Shown: positions 45,489-54,590 of the stretch, piece by piece | Position numbering within the stretch: the first letter of the stretch is position 1 | How the letters are laid out: every line of letters begins with the position of its first letter | NCBI GenBank assembly: GCA_003577305.1 | Contig: QEVL01000019.1 | Location: 1-64,000 of the forward strand | Source: Burkholderiales bacterium | Lineage (GTDB): Bacteria; Pseudomonadota; Gammaproteobacteria; Burkholderiales; Burkholderiaceae_E | Length of the DNA: 64,000 bases | Direction: 5' to 3' | Translations under genes and position numbers: made by a program | Notes under the pieces: generated by a model | Told to the model about the DNA's origin: nothing | The model's database searches: none | Seen by the model: the letters and a program-made list of their open reading frames with translations, nothing else

Positions 45489-46316
45489 TTGTCGCTGCTG
45501 CGAAAACTGCTGGGCCTCGCCCGGCCCGAACCGATCGACCCCGAATTGTGGCGACGCATCACTGCCGACCTGCCGTTCCTCGGCCATCTTGACGAGGCGG
45601 AACTCGAAATGCTCGAGAGCCAGTGCGCGGCCTTCCTCGGCGCCAAGCAGTTCAGCGGCGCTGCCGGCTTCGTGGTCGACGACGAGGTGCGCGTGGCGAT
45701 CGCGGTACAGGCCTGCCTGCCCGCATTGCACCTCGGCCTCTCGGGTTACCGCGATTTCGTCGAGATCGTCGTCTATCCCGATCGCTTCGTCGCGCCGCGC
45801 AAGCAGGTCGACGACGCCGGCGTGGTCCACGAATACGACGACGAACTGGCCGGTGAAGCGATGCAGGGCGGTCCCGTGGTGCTGTCCTGGCCCGACGCCG
45901 ACCCGGCCGGCGGCCACGTCGGCTACAACGTGGTGATCCACGAATTCGTCCACAAGCTCGACATGCTCGGCGGCCCGCCCGACGGCGCACCGCCGATGCT
46001 CGCCGGGATGCGCGAGCGCTGGGCGCACATCATGTCCGACGCCTATGAAGACTTCTGCAAAAGGGTCGAGCGCATCGAAGCAGCGATTCCGCGCCACGTC
46101 GATCCCGAATCGCCGGCCGCCGACGCCTGGTACGAGCGCCTGCCGCTCGACCCTTACGCGGCCAGCGACCCCGGCGAGTTCTTCGCAGTGACCGCCGAGG
46201 CTTTCTTCACCGCGCCGCGGGCGCTCGTGCGCGCCTACCCGGCGGTGTATGCGCTGTTTCGCGACTATTTTTGCCAGGACCCGCTGACGGGCCGAATTCC
46301 GGAGACAGGGGTCTGA
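45489..46316 (+). CDS. mtfA: Zinc peptidase MtfA (M90 family)
   Basis: A 275-residue soluble metallopeptidase. The zinc motif is H151-E-F-V-H155 in VIHEFVHKLDML, with the downstream acidic ligand in FFAVTAEAFF. In enterobacteria MtfA binds the repressor Mlc; that partner is not implied here. It starts with TTG at 45489 after AAGGAACCAGGA. It diverges from relA and converges with the Tad locus. Confidence 0.9.
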   Translation: MSLLRKLLGLARPEPIDPELWRRITADLPFLGHLDEAELEMLESQCAAFLGAKQFSGAAGFVVDDEVRVAIAVQACLPALHLGLSGYRDFVEIVVYPDRFVAPRKQVDDAGVVHEYDDELAGEAMQGGPVVLSWPDADPAGGHVGYNVVIHEFVHKLDMLGGPPDGAPPMLAGMRERWAHIMSDAYEDFCKRVERIEAAIPRHVDPESPAADAWYERLPLDPYAASDPGEFFAVTAEAFFTAPRALVRAYPAVYALFRDYFCQDPLTGRIPETGV

Positions 46317-46379
46317 CGGGCGCCAGGGTCGCGCCGATCCCGCTTCATGGCACGCCGTAGCATCGACCCCGACGCACGC

Positions 46380-47507
46380 CTACGTGCACGCCCCCGGTAC
46401 CGAGAACGTGCGCTCCGCGCCGATTCCCAGCCAGCCGCTGTCGGCGCGGCTGCGGCTGCCGTCGTTGTCCACGCTCGCGGCCACCGGGCCGCCGCTGGCG
46501 ACCGGTACCGTCGGTACGGTCGGTACAGGCGAGCCGGGCGGGTCGGGCGACCGGGCCGATGCGGGAGGCGCAGGCGGCACCGAGGGCACCGAGCCGCCGG
46601 TGCTCGCCACGGCTGGCCCCGCCGCGCCCCCGAAAACCGGCGATTCCCTGCGGTGCGGCGTCTTCGCGCTTTGCCGGGCCGGGCTTTGCATGCGGATCGT
46701 CGCGGCCGTGCGCACCGGCCAGCGCGGCACCGGGTTGCCGGTCGCGTCGGGCGCCAGGTAGAACGGGCAGGTCCAGGCGCGCGGCGCACCGATCGGAGCG
46801 GGCACGCCGAGGTCGACCGTGCCGAGTTGCCGCCCCGACGGCGCCGCGCAGCCGTCGACGATGCGCATCAGCCACACCGCGAGGCGGCCGACGAGCGGCA
46901 CGTTCATCGGCACGCCGTAGCGCAACTCGAGCTTCAGCAGGTTGGCGTCGTTCAGGGTCTGCAATGATCGGGCACCGATCGGTTCGTCGCCGCGCATGCC
47001 TGCAGCACCGCCGGCCGGCTGGCGCAACGAGGCCCACTGCAGGCTGTCGTTGGGAATCTCCACCAGGCTCGCCACCGGATACCCGGCCGCATCGCGCGCC
47101 GGCTCGCCCCAGTCGCCGAAGCTCTCCACCGTGGGTGCGAGCTGGCGCCACGCGATCCAGCCCGCGGCGATGGCCTGCCTCAGTTGCGCGTTCGATTCCG
47201 CGACCGCGGCCGCCCACGGTCGGTTCGCGTCGACGCCGAACCAGAACGGCATCAGCCCGCGCGCGAGTCCGCTCTCGATCGCGTCGGGGCGCGCCTGCGC
47301 CACGCTGCCGGCGCGTGCGCCCTCGAGCAGCGCGTATTCGAGCGCAGTGCGCGCATGAAAGAGCAGCGCCCACTGCAGCGCACCGAGACCGAGCAGCAGG
47401 ACGACCGGAATCGCGACCAGCGTCTCGACGAAGGCCGTGCCGCGCGCGGCGAACCGCGCCCTCGTACGCGCTTGCCGCAGCCACTGCGCCCGACCTGCAC
47501 CGTTCAT
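46380..47507 (-). CDS. TadE-like pilus assembly protein
   Basis: A 375-residue protein with an N-terminal class-III-like signal and a single helix (ARGTAFVETLVAIPVVLLLG then ALQWALLFHARTAL, about 21-58), the TadE/TadF pattern. The C-terminal ~90 residues are Pro/Ser/Val-rich and probably disordered. It is the last gene of the Tad locus; its ATG overlaps the tadD stop by 4 bp. It is probably a pseudopilin-type component in the inner membrane/periplasm. Confidence 0.8.
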   Translation of the reverse strand: MNGAGRAQWLRQARTRARFAARGTAFVETLVAIPVVLLLGLGALQWALLFHARTALEYALLEGARAGSVAQARPDAIESGLARGLMPFWFGVDANRPWAAAVAESNAQLRQAIAAGWIAWRQLAPTVESFGDWGEPARDAAGYPVASLVEIPNDSLQWASLRQPAGGAAGMRGDEPIGARSLQTLNDANLLKLELRYGVPMNVPLVGRLAVWLMRIVDGCAAPSGRQLGTVDLGVPAPIGAPRAWTCPFYLAPDATGNPVPRWPVRTAATIRMQSPARQSAKTPHRRESPVFGGAAGPAVASTGGSVPSVPPAPPASARSPDPPGSPVPTVPTVPVASGGPVAASVDNDGSRSRADSGWLGIGAERTFSVPGACT

Positions 47508-48280
47508 GGCCGCGGCGCTCCGCGTATGTAGTCGACCCGCGGCAGCTCGGACTCCGCCTCACTGCGCGGCGGCGCCTCTCGCGAACGCGTGCGCAAGGGC
47601 GCTCGCGGCGCAGGTGCCGAGGCTTTCGACGCGGGCGCAGCGGCGCCCGATGCGGCAGCCGCGGCGTCGTGCAACGCGGTGCGTTCGCCGGGCGGCGCGA
47701 ATGCCTCCAGTCGCTGCCGGGCCGCAGCCACCGCCGCCGACAGCGGCTCGCGCGGGCCTGCCGCCGCCGCGGGCGGCCCCATGCGCTCGAGCGTGCGCAG
47801 CGTCTGTTGCGCCAGTTCGAGGTTGATCATCGCGAGGTTGTAGAGCGCCTTGGCGCGCAAGGCCGGGTCTATGCCCTCGCCCGCACTGCGCGCCGCCGCG
47901 CGCCGGTATGCGCCCAATGCCTTGAACCAGTCGCGACGCTGCTGGTGCAGGTTGCCCAGGCGCAACCACGCGAGCGCGTGATCGGGTTCCATCGCCACGA
48001 CCTGCTCGAAGGCGGCGAGCGCCGCGTCGCTGCGGCGGGCACGGTAGGCAGCCTCGCCCTCGGCCAGCAATCGTGCGAGATCCGCGCGGCTCGCCGCGGC
48101 GTCGCCCGCCGGGCTGGAGCGTGGCGCATCGACGACATCGACCCATGCATCGGGCATCGGGGTCGCATCGATCACCTGCGTGGTGCACGCCCCGAGCACG
48201 GCCGCAGCCGTCGCGGCAGCGATCAACAGGCCGCGCCTCGGGCGTGCTGTCGCAAGATGCGGGCGGATGGCGAGCTTCAT
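47504..48280 (-). CDS. tadD: TPR lipoprotein TadD
   Basis: A 258-residue outer-membrane lipoprotein candidate. The lipobox LGAC is at about 29-32, then a TPR block (~65-175; DAALAAFEQVVAMEPDHALA, WLRLGNLHQQRRDWFKALGA). The C-terminal third is Ala/Pro/Arg-rich. TadD helps the secretin assemble in Tad systems. It is coupled by 4-bp overlaps to the genes on both sides. Confidence 0.83.
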   Translation of the reverse strand: MKLAIRPHLATARPRRGLLIAAATAAAVLGACTTQVIDATPMPDAWVDVVDAPRSSPAGDAAASRADLARLLAEGEAAYRARRSDAALAAFEQVVAMEPDHALAWLRLGNLHQQRRDWFKALGAYRRAAARSAGEGIDPALRAKALYNLAMINLELAQQTLRTLERMGPPAAAAGPREPLSAAVAAARQRLEAFAPPGERTALHDAAAAASGAAAPASKASAPAPRAPLRTRSREAPPRSEAESELPRVDYIRGAPRP

Positions 48281-48696
48281 CGATTCCCTCCCTGTCGACG
48301 ATCGGCGGCGAGCGGCAGCGTCGGCGCCGCTCTCGACCATTCGAGCCGCGTGCCTGCGCGCAGCCCGATGCGCGCCGCCTCGCCGGCGCGCAGTTCGAGC
48401 ACTCTGCGTGCGCCCGGGCCGACGCGCACGCGCCGCGGCGGCACCGCCGCCTCGATGCGCTGCACGACCATGCAGGCCGAGACGAAAACGAGATCGAGCG
48501 CCTCGGGCACGCCGAAGGTGTGCACCGCCGAACAGGGCTCGATCCACAGCCCGTGGCCGCTTTCGGGCGCAGCCCGGCCGATCAGGCCGCGCAGTCGCGC
48601 GGCGAAGCTGCAGGCGCGCGTCACGCGGATTCGCGCACGCCGACCGTCACTGCATGCGAAGTGCAGTTCGTGCAGCAGCGTTGCGCCGCGCCTCAC
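48277..48696 (-). CDS. DUF192 protein in the Tad locus
   Basis: A 139-residue DUF192 protein: ACSFAARLRGLIGRA, then GLWIEPCSAVHTFGVPEALD and a C-terminal VLELRAGEAARIGLRAGTRL. It uses a GTG start overlapping the tadC stop (GTGA). No signal peptide is evident. DUF192 members often ride along in Tad loci of beta-proteobacteria; the function is unknown. Confidence 0.82.
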   Translation of the reverse strand: MRRGATLLHELHFACSDGRRARIRVTRACSFAARLRGLIGRAAPESGHGLWIEPCSAVHTFGVPEALDLVFVSACMVVQRIEAAVPPRRVRVGPGARRVLELRAGEAARIGLRAGTRLEWSRAAPTLPLAADRRQGGNR

Positions 48697-49568
48697 AGCA
48701 CGCCCTCGCGCAGCAACTGGTGCACCACCGGAAAGAGCAGAATGGCGAAAGTGCCCGGAAAGATGCACAGCACCAGCGGAAACAGCATCTTCACCGGCGC
48801 CTCCATCGCGAGCCGCTCGGCGCGCAGGAAGCGCTCGGTGCGCCGCTGCTCGGCCTGTGCGCGCAGGATCGGCGCGAGGCTCGCACCCTGTCGCTCCGCA
48901 GCCAGCAGCGCCGCCACCACGTTCGAGATCGCCGGCAACGCGAGCCGCGCAGCGAGCGCATGCAGCGCCTCGTGACGCGGCTGGCCGGCACGCACGTCGC
49001 GCAGCACGCGCTGCCATTCGTCGCGCAATGGGCCGGGCGGCCCGTGCTGCGCGGCCTGCCCGAGTGCGGAACCCAGGTTCAGCCCGGCCTCAACCGCCAG
49101 CGTGATCAGGTCGAGGTCGTGCGGCAGTTGCCTGAGAATCGCGTGGCGGCGGCGCGCGGCGCGCTCGCGCAGCGCAATGCGCGGCAGCATCGCCCCGAGC
49201 AGTGCGACCGGAACGCCGAGCCAGACGGGAAGCGCACCGCCCGCCCAGCCGATCAACATCAGGAAACCCGCTGCCGCTGCAGCCACCACTTGCGCGGCGA
49301 TCAGTTCCTCGGCAGCGAGCGTGCGATCGAGCCCTGCGCGGGCCAGCAGTTCGCGCAGCCGTTCGCGCTGCAGCGCGCTCATCAGGTTGTCGGCCACCGG
49401 GGCGAGCCGGCGCACCAGCGGCCAGGCGGGTCGCCACAGCGGCGGCAGCGCCGCTGCGGAAGCGAGCGGGCGCGGCAGCGGCCGGCTCCAGGCGCTCGCC
49501 AGTGCCGCGAGCAGCGCCACGACCGCGACGAAAATCGCGGCCAGCGACAACAGCAGCCAGCCGTTCAT
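48693..49568 (-). CDS. tadC: Tad inner-membrane platform protein TadC
   Basis: A 291-residue protein with the T2SSF (GspF-like) domain. It has a hydrophobic N-terminus, a middle pair of helices, the signature LPHDLDLITLAVEAGLNLGS and ERFLRAERLAMEAPVKMLFP before the last helix. It pairs with TadB to form the platform under the ATPase. ATG/TGA overlaps of 4 bp join it to tadB and to the DUF192 gene. Confidence 0.9.
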   Translation of the reverse strand: MNGWLLLSLAAIFVAVVALLAALASAWSRPLPRPLASAAALPPLWRPAWPLVRRLAPVADNLMSALQRERLRELLARAGLDRTLAAEELIAAQVVAAAAAGFLMLIGWAGGALPVWLGVPVALLGAMLPRIALRERAARRRHAILRQLPHDLDLITLAVEAGLNLGSALGQAAQHGPPGPLRDEWQRVLRDVRAGQPRHEALHALAARLALPAISNVVAALLAAERQGASLAPILRAQAEQRRTERFLRAERLAMEAPVKMLFPLVLCIFPGTFAILLFPVVHQLLREGVL

Positions 49569-50431
49569 ACGTCGATCGCCACGATGCGGCGAATCATCGC
49601 CACGCCCGCCGCCTGCAGTGCAAGCACGGTGGCCGACACCACCCAGCCCTGCCAGGTGTCGACGAGCGCACGCATCGCCACCGGCTCCACCAGGAACAGC
49701 AGCACCGCGAGCACCCCCGGAAGCGCTCCCATCACCCAGGCCTGCAGGCGGCCTTGCGCGGTGAGCGCGCGGATCTTGCCCTCGATCGCGAGCTTGCGGC
49801 GCATCGCCTCGGCGAGCGATTCGAGCGTGGCGGCCATGCTGCCGCCCGACTCGGCGCCGATGCGCAGCGCCGACGCGAACAGCGTCGTCTCCTCGATCGG
49901 CATGCGCCGGGCCAGGCCGGCCAGCGCTTCGCCCAGCCCCACGCCGAGCCGCTGCTCGCGCAACAGCAGCCCGATCTCCTGGCGCGCCGGCAATTCGATC
50001 TCGGCGGTGGCCTGCGCGAGCGCCTGCCCCAGGCCGCTGCCGGCGCGCAGCCCGCCCGCCACCAGCATCAACAGGTCGGGCATCTGCTGCCGAAACGCCT
50101 CGATCCGCCGCTTGCGCAGCCGGCGCAGCAGCACTGACGGCATCGCACCGGCGGCGAGCGCCACCGCGAGCGCCACCTGCCAGTGCCCGCTCAGCACCCA
50201 GGCCGCAAGCGTTGCCGCGGCGGCCGCCAGGTGCTGCAGCACGAAGAGGCGCGCGGTGTCGACGAACAGGAACGACTCGCGCATGCGCACGCCCACCGCG
50301 CGCTCGAAGCGCTCGCGATGGCGCCGCGCGAATCGGCTCCCGAGCAGCGTGCCCAGCCCGAGCAGCGCCGCCGCGCCCGCGAACACCGCAAAGAGCACCG
50401 GCCACAGGCCGATCGCCGAAGCCGCGTTCAT
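49565..50431 (-). CDS. tadB: Tad inner-membrane platform protein TadB
   Basis: A 288-residue T2SSF protein: FRQQMPDLLMLVAGGLRAGS, then LGEALAGLARRMPIEETTLF and GGSMAATLESLAEAMRRKLA. Hydrophobic helices lie near residues 8-28, 88-112 and at the C-terminus. It starts at 50431, overlapping the tadA stop by 4 bp. Confidence 0.9.
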   Translation of the reverse strand: MNAASAIGLWPVLFAVFAGAAALLGLGTLLGSRFARRHRERFERAVGVRMRESFLFVDTARLFVLQHLAAAAATLAAWVLSGHWQVALAVALAAGAMPSVLLRRLRKRRIEAFRQQMPDLLMLVAGGLRAGSGLGQALAQATAEIELPARQEIGLLLREQRLGVGLGEALAGLARRMPIEETTLFASALRIGAESGGSMAATLESLAEAMRRKLAIEGKIRALTAQGRLQAWVMGALPGVLAVLLFLVEPVAMRALVDTWQGWVVSATVLALQAAGVAMIRRIVAIDV

Positions 50432-52041
50432 TTCGCCTCTCCGAAGATCGACAGGTCGCACTCGACGCCTTCGTCGCGCAGCGCCTCGTAGAACTGCGGC
50501 GGATTGCCGCAACCGGTGAAGCGCCCGCCTGCGCCGCCCGCCGAAGCGCGCCGCTCGAAGCGAAACAGCGGCTGCATCAGCACGCGCTGGCCTTCGAGGC
50601 CGGTGAACTCGACGATCTCCACCACCCGCCGGCGCCCGTCGGCAAGCCGGGCCTGGTGCACCACGATGTCGATCGCGGCGGCCACCTGTTCGCGGATTGC
50701 CAGCACCGGCATCTCCACGTCGGCCATCAGCACCATGGTTTCGAGGCGCGAGACCACGTCGCGCGGGCTGTTCGCGTGCACCGTGGTGAGCGATCCGTCG
50801 TGCCCGGTGTTCATCGCCTGCAGCATGTCGATCGCCTCACCGCCGCGGCACTCGCCGACCACGATCCGGTCCGGACGCATGCGCAGCGCATTGCGCACCA
50901 GGTCGCGGATCGTCACCTGCCCGCGACCCTCGGCGTTGGCCGGCCGCGCTTCGAGGCTCACGCGGTGCGCGTGCGCGAGACGCAATTCGGCGGCGTCTTC
51001 GATCGTGACCACGCGCTCGCCGGGCGGAATCAGGTTCGACAGCAGGTTCAGCAGCGTGGTCTTGCCCGAGCCGGTGCCGCCCGAAACGACGATGTTGCGG
51101 CGCGTGCGCACGCACACCGCGAGAAAGTCGAGCATCGGCTGCGACAGCGACCCGATCTCGACCAGGTCCGCAGGCTCGTAGAGCCGACGGTTGAAGCGGC
51201 GGATCGTGATCGACGGCCCGCGGATCGCCAGCGGCGCGATCACCGCGTTCACGCGCGAGCCGTCGGGCAGGCGCGCATCGACCATCGGCGAACCCTCGTC
51301 CACCCGCCGCCCGATCGGCGTGACGATCCGGTCGATCGCCGCGCGCACCGCGTCTTCGCCGGTGAACGCGGTGGGGGCGCGCTCGAGCCGGCCGTCGCGC
51401 TCGACGTAGATCTCGTCGGGCGCATTGACCATGATCTCGGTGATCGTGTCGTCGCGCAGCAGCGGCTCGAGCGGCCCGAGGCCCACCGCTTCGTCGAGCA
51501 CCTCGCCGATCAGCCGCTCGCGATCGATGCGGTGCTCAGCTGCCGGATGTCCTGCCGACGCAGATCGATCGCCGCGAGCAGGCGCCGGTGCAGCAACAGT
51601 CGCCATTCCAGGTCTGCGCTCGCGCCTTCGCGGGCACGGGCGTCGGGCCGCATGTCGGGTGGCGCAGCGGGCGGCGCAGCGGGTGGCGCAGCGGGTGGCA
51701 CATTCCGCGGCGCATCGGCTTTTGGATCGCGGCCTCGCTCGAGACCGGCATCGATCGGCAGGTCGGCGCGTGCGCCGCCGGCCTGCGGATGCACCCGCAA
51801 CCTGTATCCCGCGATCGCGATCTCGTCGTCCGCGGCCAGCGGCGCGTATTCGACGATGCGCTCGCCGTTCGACCAGCTTGAAGCCGCGATCGATGCGGTG
51901 GATCTCGGCGTGCAGGCGCGCCACGCGCCAGCCCGCGAGCCGCACCTCGCTGTCGGTCTGCCGCCCGATGCGGCTCGGAAAGCGCGCCAGCCGCAGTTCC
52001 CTGGGCACATCACCCTGGGCTTCGACGATGAGCGTCAACAT
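50428..52041 (-). CDS. tadA: FHA-TadA/CpaF fusion ATPase with an out-of-frame middle
   Basis: A 537-residue open frame. Residues 1-56 start an FHA domain (RFPSRIGRQTDSEVRLAGWR). Residues ~57-166 are Arg/Ala/Cys-rich nonsense. In another frame the same DNA reads as the rest of FHA (NGERIVEYAPLAADDEIAIA), an Ala/Pro linker and the start of the CpaF N-domain (RLLAAIDLRRQDIRQLS). From ~167 the ATPase is intact: Walker A GGTGSGKTT (321-329), Asp box TIEDAAEL, Walker B RIVVGECRGGEA, His box GHDGSLTTVHANSP. Two indels that restore the frame, or assembly errors, explain this. The ATPase powers Tad pilus assembly. Confidence 0.8.
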   Translation of the reverse strand: MLTLIVEAQGDVPRELRLARFPSRIGRQTDSEVRLAGWRVARLHAEIHRIDRGFKLVERRAHRRIRAAGRGRRDRDRGIQVAGASAGRRRTRRPADRCRSRARPRSKSRCAAECATRCATRCAARCATRHAARRPCPRRRERRPGMATVAAPAPARGDRSASAGHPAAEHRIDRERLIGEVLDEAVGLGPLEPLLRDDTITEIMVNAPDEIYVERDGRLERAPTAFTGEDAVRAAIDRIVTPIGRRVDEGSPMVDARLPDGSRVNAVIAPLAIRGPSITIRRFNRRLYEPADLVEIGSLSQPMLDFLAVCVRTRRNIVVSGGTGSGKTTLLNLLSNLIPPGERVVTIEDAAELRLAHAHRVSLEARPANAEGRGQVTIRDLVRNALRMRPDRIVVGECRGGEAIDMLQAMNTGHDGSLTTVHANSPRDVVSRLETMVLMADVEMPVLAIREQVAAAIDIVVHQARLADGRRRVVEIVEFTGLEGQRVLMQPLFRFERRASAGGAGGRFTGCGNPPQFYEALRDEGVECDLSIFGEAK

Positions 52042-52053
52042 GCCAGAAACTCC

Positions 52054-53364
52054 TCATTCGGCCATCCGGATCTGCTCGCGCGCCTGCTCCAGCTGCTGCG
52101 CGCTGCGCTCGACCATCTCCCGCTGCGCCGGGCTCGCCGGCGTGACGAACCGAGGCGTGATGAACACCACCAGGTCGGTCTTGCGATCGCGAAACTCGCG
52201 CGAGCGAAACAGCGCCCCGAGAATCGGCAGCGCGCCCAGCCCCGGCACGCGATCGATCGACCTCGACGACTCGTCGCTGAGCAGCCCCGCGATCACCAGC
52301 GTCTCGTTCTCGCGCAGGTTCACCTCGGTTTCGGCGCGGCGTTTCAGCAGGCCCGGCACGTCCTGAACCTGGATCTCGAAGTTGATCGCCGAAATCTCGG
52401 TGGCGATCTTCGCGGCGATGACGCCCGACTCGCTCGCCACCGGGCTCACGTCGAACTTCACGCCGTATTCCTTGAAGCCCACCGAGACCGTGCCCAGCCC
52501 GCTTGCGAAGGGCACCGGCAACTCGCCGCCGGCGACGAAGCGCGCCGAGCCGCCGCTGCGGCACGACAGGCGCGGCTCGGCGAGCACGACCGCGTCGCCG
52601 TTTTGCACCAGCAGGTTGATCACCGACGAGATCGAGCCGGCCAGGCCGAGCATCGTGGCAAACGGCGCCACGCGCGTGCGCGTCGCGAGCCCGGCCTCGG
52701 CGGCGGCGCCGCCGGGCTGGAAGGCGCGGCTGCGGTGCAGGTCGCCCAGGATGCCGAAGCTCGGCCCCTGCATGCTGCCGTTCCAGCGCACGCCGATGTC
52801 TTCGAGCAGGTCGCGGCGGATCTCGAGCATGCGCACGTCCATCTCGATCATCCGTTCGAGCCCCACCCGGCTGATCAGGTTCACCACCTGCGGATAGCGC
52901 CGTGCGATCTCGGTGAGCCGGGTGGCCTCTTCTTCCGACAGTTCGCTGCCTTCGAGCACCACCTTGTCGCCGACGATGCGCGCACGCACGCGACTCGACT
53001 CGCCGAGCATCGCGCGGATCTCGTCGAGCAGCCGGTTCGCGTCGGCGGGCACCACGCTGATCGCGAAACTGGTCTCCGTGCCGTCCTTGCCCCAGAGGTG
53101 CAGCGTGCTCTGCCCGGCCGCCTCGGGGATCACCAGCACCTGCCCGCCATCGAGCGCAGTGGCCTGGATCACCTTGCCGTTGCCCACCGCGACCCGCTTC
53201 AGCTCGCCCGCGCGGATCAGGTGAACCTGGCCCACGTACAACTCGATCGGGATCGGCGGCAGGGTTGCGGAGACCGAAGAGGCCGCGGCGCCGCCCGGGC
53301 TGCCGGCCAGGCACCAAAACGCCACCGCGATCGCGCCGGCGCACCGGATCGAAGACATGTTCAT
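52054..53364 (-). CDS. rcpA: Tad secretin RcpA/CpaC
   Basis: A 436-residue outer-membrane secretin. A signal peptide (~1-28) is followed by the pilus-secretin N-domain (IELYVGQVHLIRAGELKRVA), a BON-like segment and the secretin core (VLAEPRLSCRSGGSARFVAG GELPVPFA, and ENETLVIAGLLSDE, TDLVVFITPRFV). It would form the pore for Flp pili. The ATG at 53364 overlaps the cpaB stop; an ATG at 53358 is an alternative. Confidence 0.92.
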   Translation of the reverse strand: MNMSSIRCAGAIAVAFWCLAGSPGGAAASSVSATLPPIPIELYVGQVHLIRAGELKRVAVGNGKVIQATALDGGQVLVIPEAAGQSTLHLWGKDGTETSFAISVVPADANRLLDEIRAMLGESSRVRARIVGDKVVLEGSELSEEEATRLTEIARRYPQVVNLISRVGLERMIEMDVRMLEIRRDLLEDIGVRWNGSMQGPSFGILGDLHRSRAFQPGGAAAEAGLATRTRVAPFATMLGLAGSISSVINLLVQNGDAVVLAEPRLSCRSGGSARFVAGGELPVPFASGLGTVSVGFKEYGVKFDVSPVASESGVIAAKIATEISAINFEIQVQDVPGLLKRRAETEVNLRENETLVIAGLLSDESSRSIDRVPGLGALPILGALFRSREFRDRKTDLVVFITPRFVTPASPAQREMVERSAQQLEQAREQIRMAE

Positions 53365-54359
53365 TCGGGCTTCACCTGTGTGGCAGCCCCCGCAGCGGGA
53401 GCGAAACGATGCAGCGACCACGGCGCGGCAGTGTCTTTCGCCAACGCCGCCTCGGTCGCCTCCGTGGCCGGGACGCGCATCGCCACCAGCGTGCCGCGGC
53501 CGCCGACGTACAGTTCCGGGCCCGGCGCGGAGGCCCGCGCCGGTGCCGGCAACTCGGGCCGGGCGATGCCCAGCAGCGCGTTGAGGTCGAGCGCCCGCGC
53601 CCCCAGCGGCTGGCGGTCGTCGGGGTGCCGGAGCATCGCGGTGAGCTTTCCGGTGCGCTGCGCGACGATCAGTTGCTGCGCCTGCTCGGGCGAGACTTCC
53701 ACCGTGATCGCGGTGAAGTGGCGCGTCGCGCCGCCCTCGTCGGCGCTGGCGCGCACCTGCCGCCCGGTGGCGAGCACCGCAAGGTCTTGCATCAGCGTGG
53801 CGGTGACTTCCTGTGCGGGCGGCTGTCCCGCCGCAACCGGCGGGCGCACCGAGAACAGCAGGTCGATGCGATCGCCGGGCTGCAGCATTCCCGAGACCGA
53901 GTTCACCTCGTCGACCAGGATCGACATAGCGCGAATGCCCTGGCGGATGCGACTCGAGAAGCTGCCCGCGTCGGCGCCGCGTATTGCGCCCATGAGCAGC
54001 GGCTCGCCGCTGCGCATCGGCTGCTCGAGCCGCGCTCCGACGAATTGCTCGAAGCGCTCGGGGCGAATCGCGCTGCCCGGAAGGAACTCCGCCGGCACCT
54101 CGCGCAGCGCCATGTTCTCGGGTGCGACCAGTTCGCCTCGATCGAGGTCGCGCCGCGCAACCACCACCTCGACGGTCGCCTGCTTCGGCAGCAGCCTCGC
54201 TCTCTCGATTTCGAGCCGCTCGGCAATGTAGCCGCGCGCACCGAACGCCGCGAGCGCGCCGAAGGCCAGCGCGAGCGCGAACAGCAGCAGGCTTCGATGG
54301 CGCAGCCCGAACGACCAGGCGCGCCGCAACGGATCAGTGGCGAGGTTCACGAGGTTCAT
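53361..54359 (-). CDS. cpaB: Flp pilus assembly protein CpaB/RcpC
   Basis: A 332-residue protein with one N-terminal membrane helix (~22-44) and then an SAF domain (VVVARRDLDRGELVAPENMA) and the RcpC region (VDEVNSVSGMLQPGDRIDLL). It is likely periplasmic and may stabilise the secretin at the cell wall. It overlaps the preceding small pilin-like gene by 4 bp. Confidence 0.9.
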   Translation of the reverse strand: MNLVNLATDPLRRAWSFGLRHRSLLLFALALAFGALAAFGARGYIAERLEIERARLLPKQATVEVVVARRDLDRGELVAPENMALREVPAEFLPGSAIRPERFEQFVGARLEQPMRSGEPLLMGAIRGADAGSFSSRIRQGIRAMSILVDEVNSVSGMLQPGDRIDLLFSVRPPVAAGQPPAQEVTATLMQDLAVLATGRQVRASADEGGATRHFTAITVEVSPEQAQQLIVAQRTGKLTAMLRHPDDRQPLGARALDLNALLGIARPELPAPARASAPGPELYVGGRGTLVAMRVPATEATEAALAKDTAAPWSLHRFAPAAGAATQVKPE

Positions 54360-54580
54360 GGCAGCGAGATCGCGTGAGTGAAACGTTCGTAGCGATCGCC
54401 GAACGCCTCGAAGAGGAGCTCGAGCGGGCTGTGCGGGCCGGCGGTGAGTGCCAGCACGAAGAGCATCAGGACGACCAGGTACTCGACCAGCGACTGGCCG
54501 CGCATCGACCGGCCGGAGACCGGCCGCCACACGATCGACCACTGGTGCTGCCTCCGGGTTCTCATGGCTGCTCCCTTCAT
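54356..54580 (-). CDS. Small prepilin-like Tad protein
   Basis: A 74-residue protein with a short basic leader, RGQSLVEYLVVLMLFVLAL and a soluble tail. The Gly-x-x-x-x-Glu arrangement matches the class III cleavage site of Flp/TadE prepilins, so it is probably a minor pilin. Two starts, 54580 (AGGAG upstream) and 54565 (GGGAG upstream), both look usable. Confidence 0.72.
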   Translation of the reverse strand: MKGAAMRTRRQHQWSIVWRPVSGRSMRGQSLVEYLVVLMLFVLALTAGPHSPLELLFEAFGDRYERFTHAISLP

Positions 54581-54590
54581 GGCTGCTCCT

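Noticed and set aside
50212-54231. 1339-codon open frame on the plus strand across the Tad genes
   Set aside because: It is a shadow of tadA, rcpA and cpaB on the other strand with no domain pattern.
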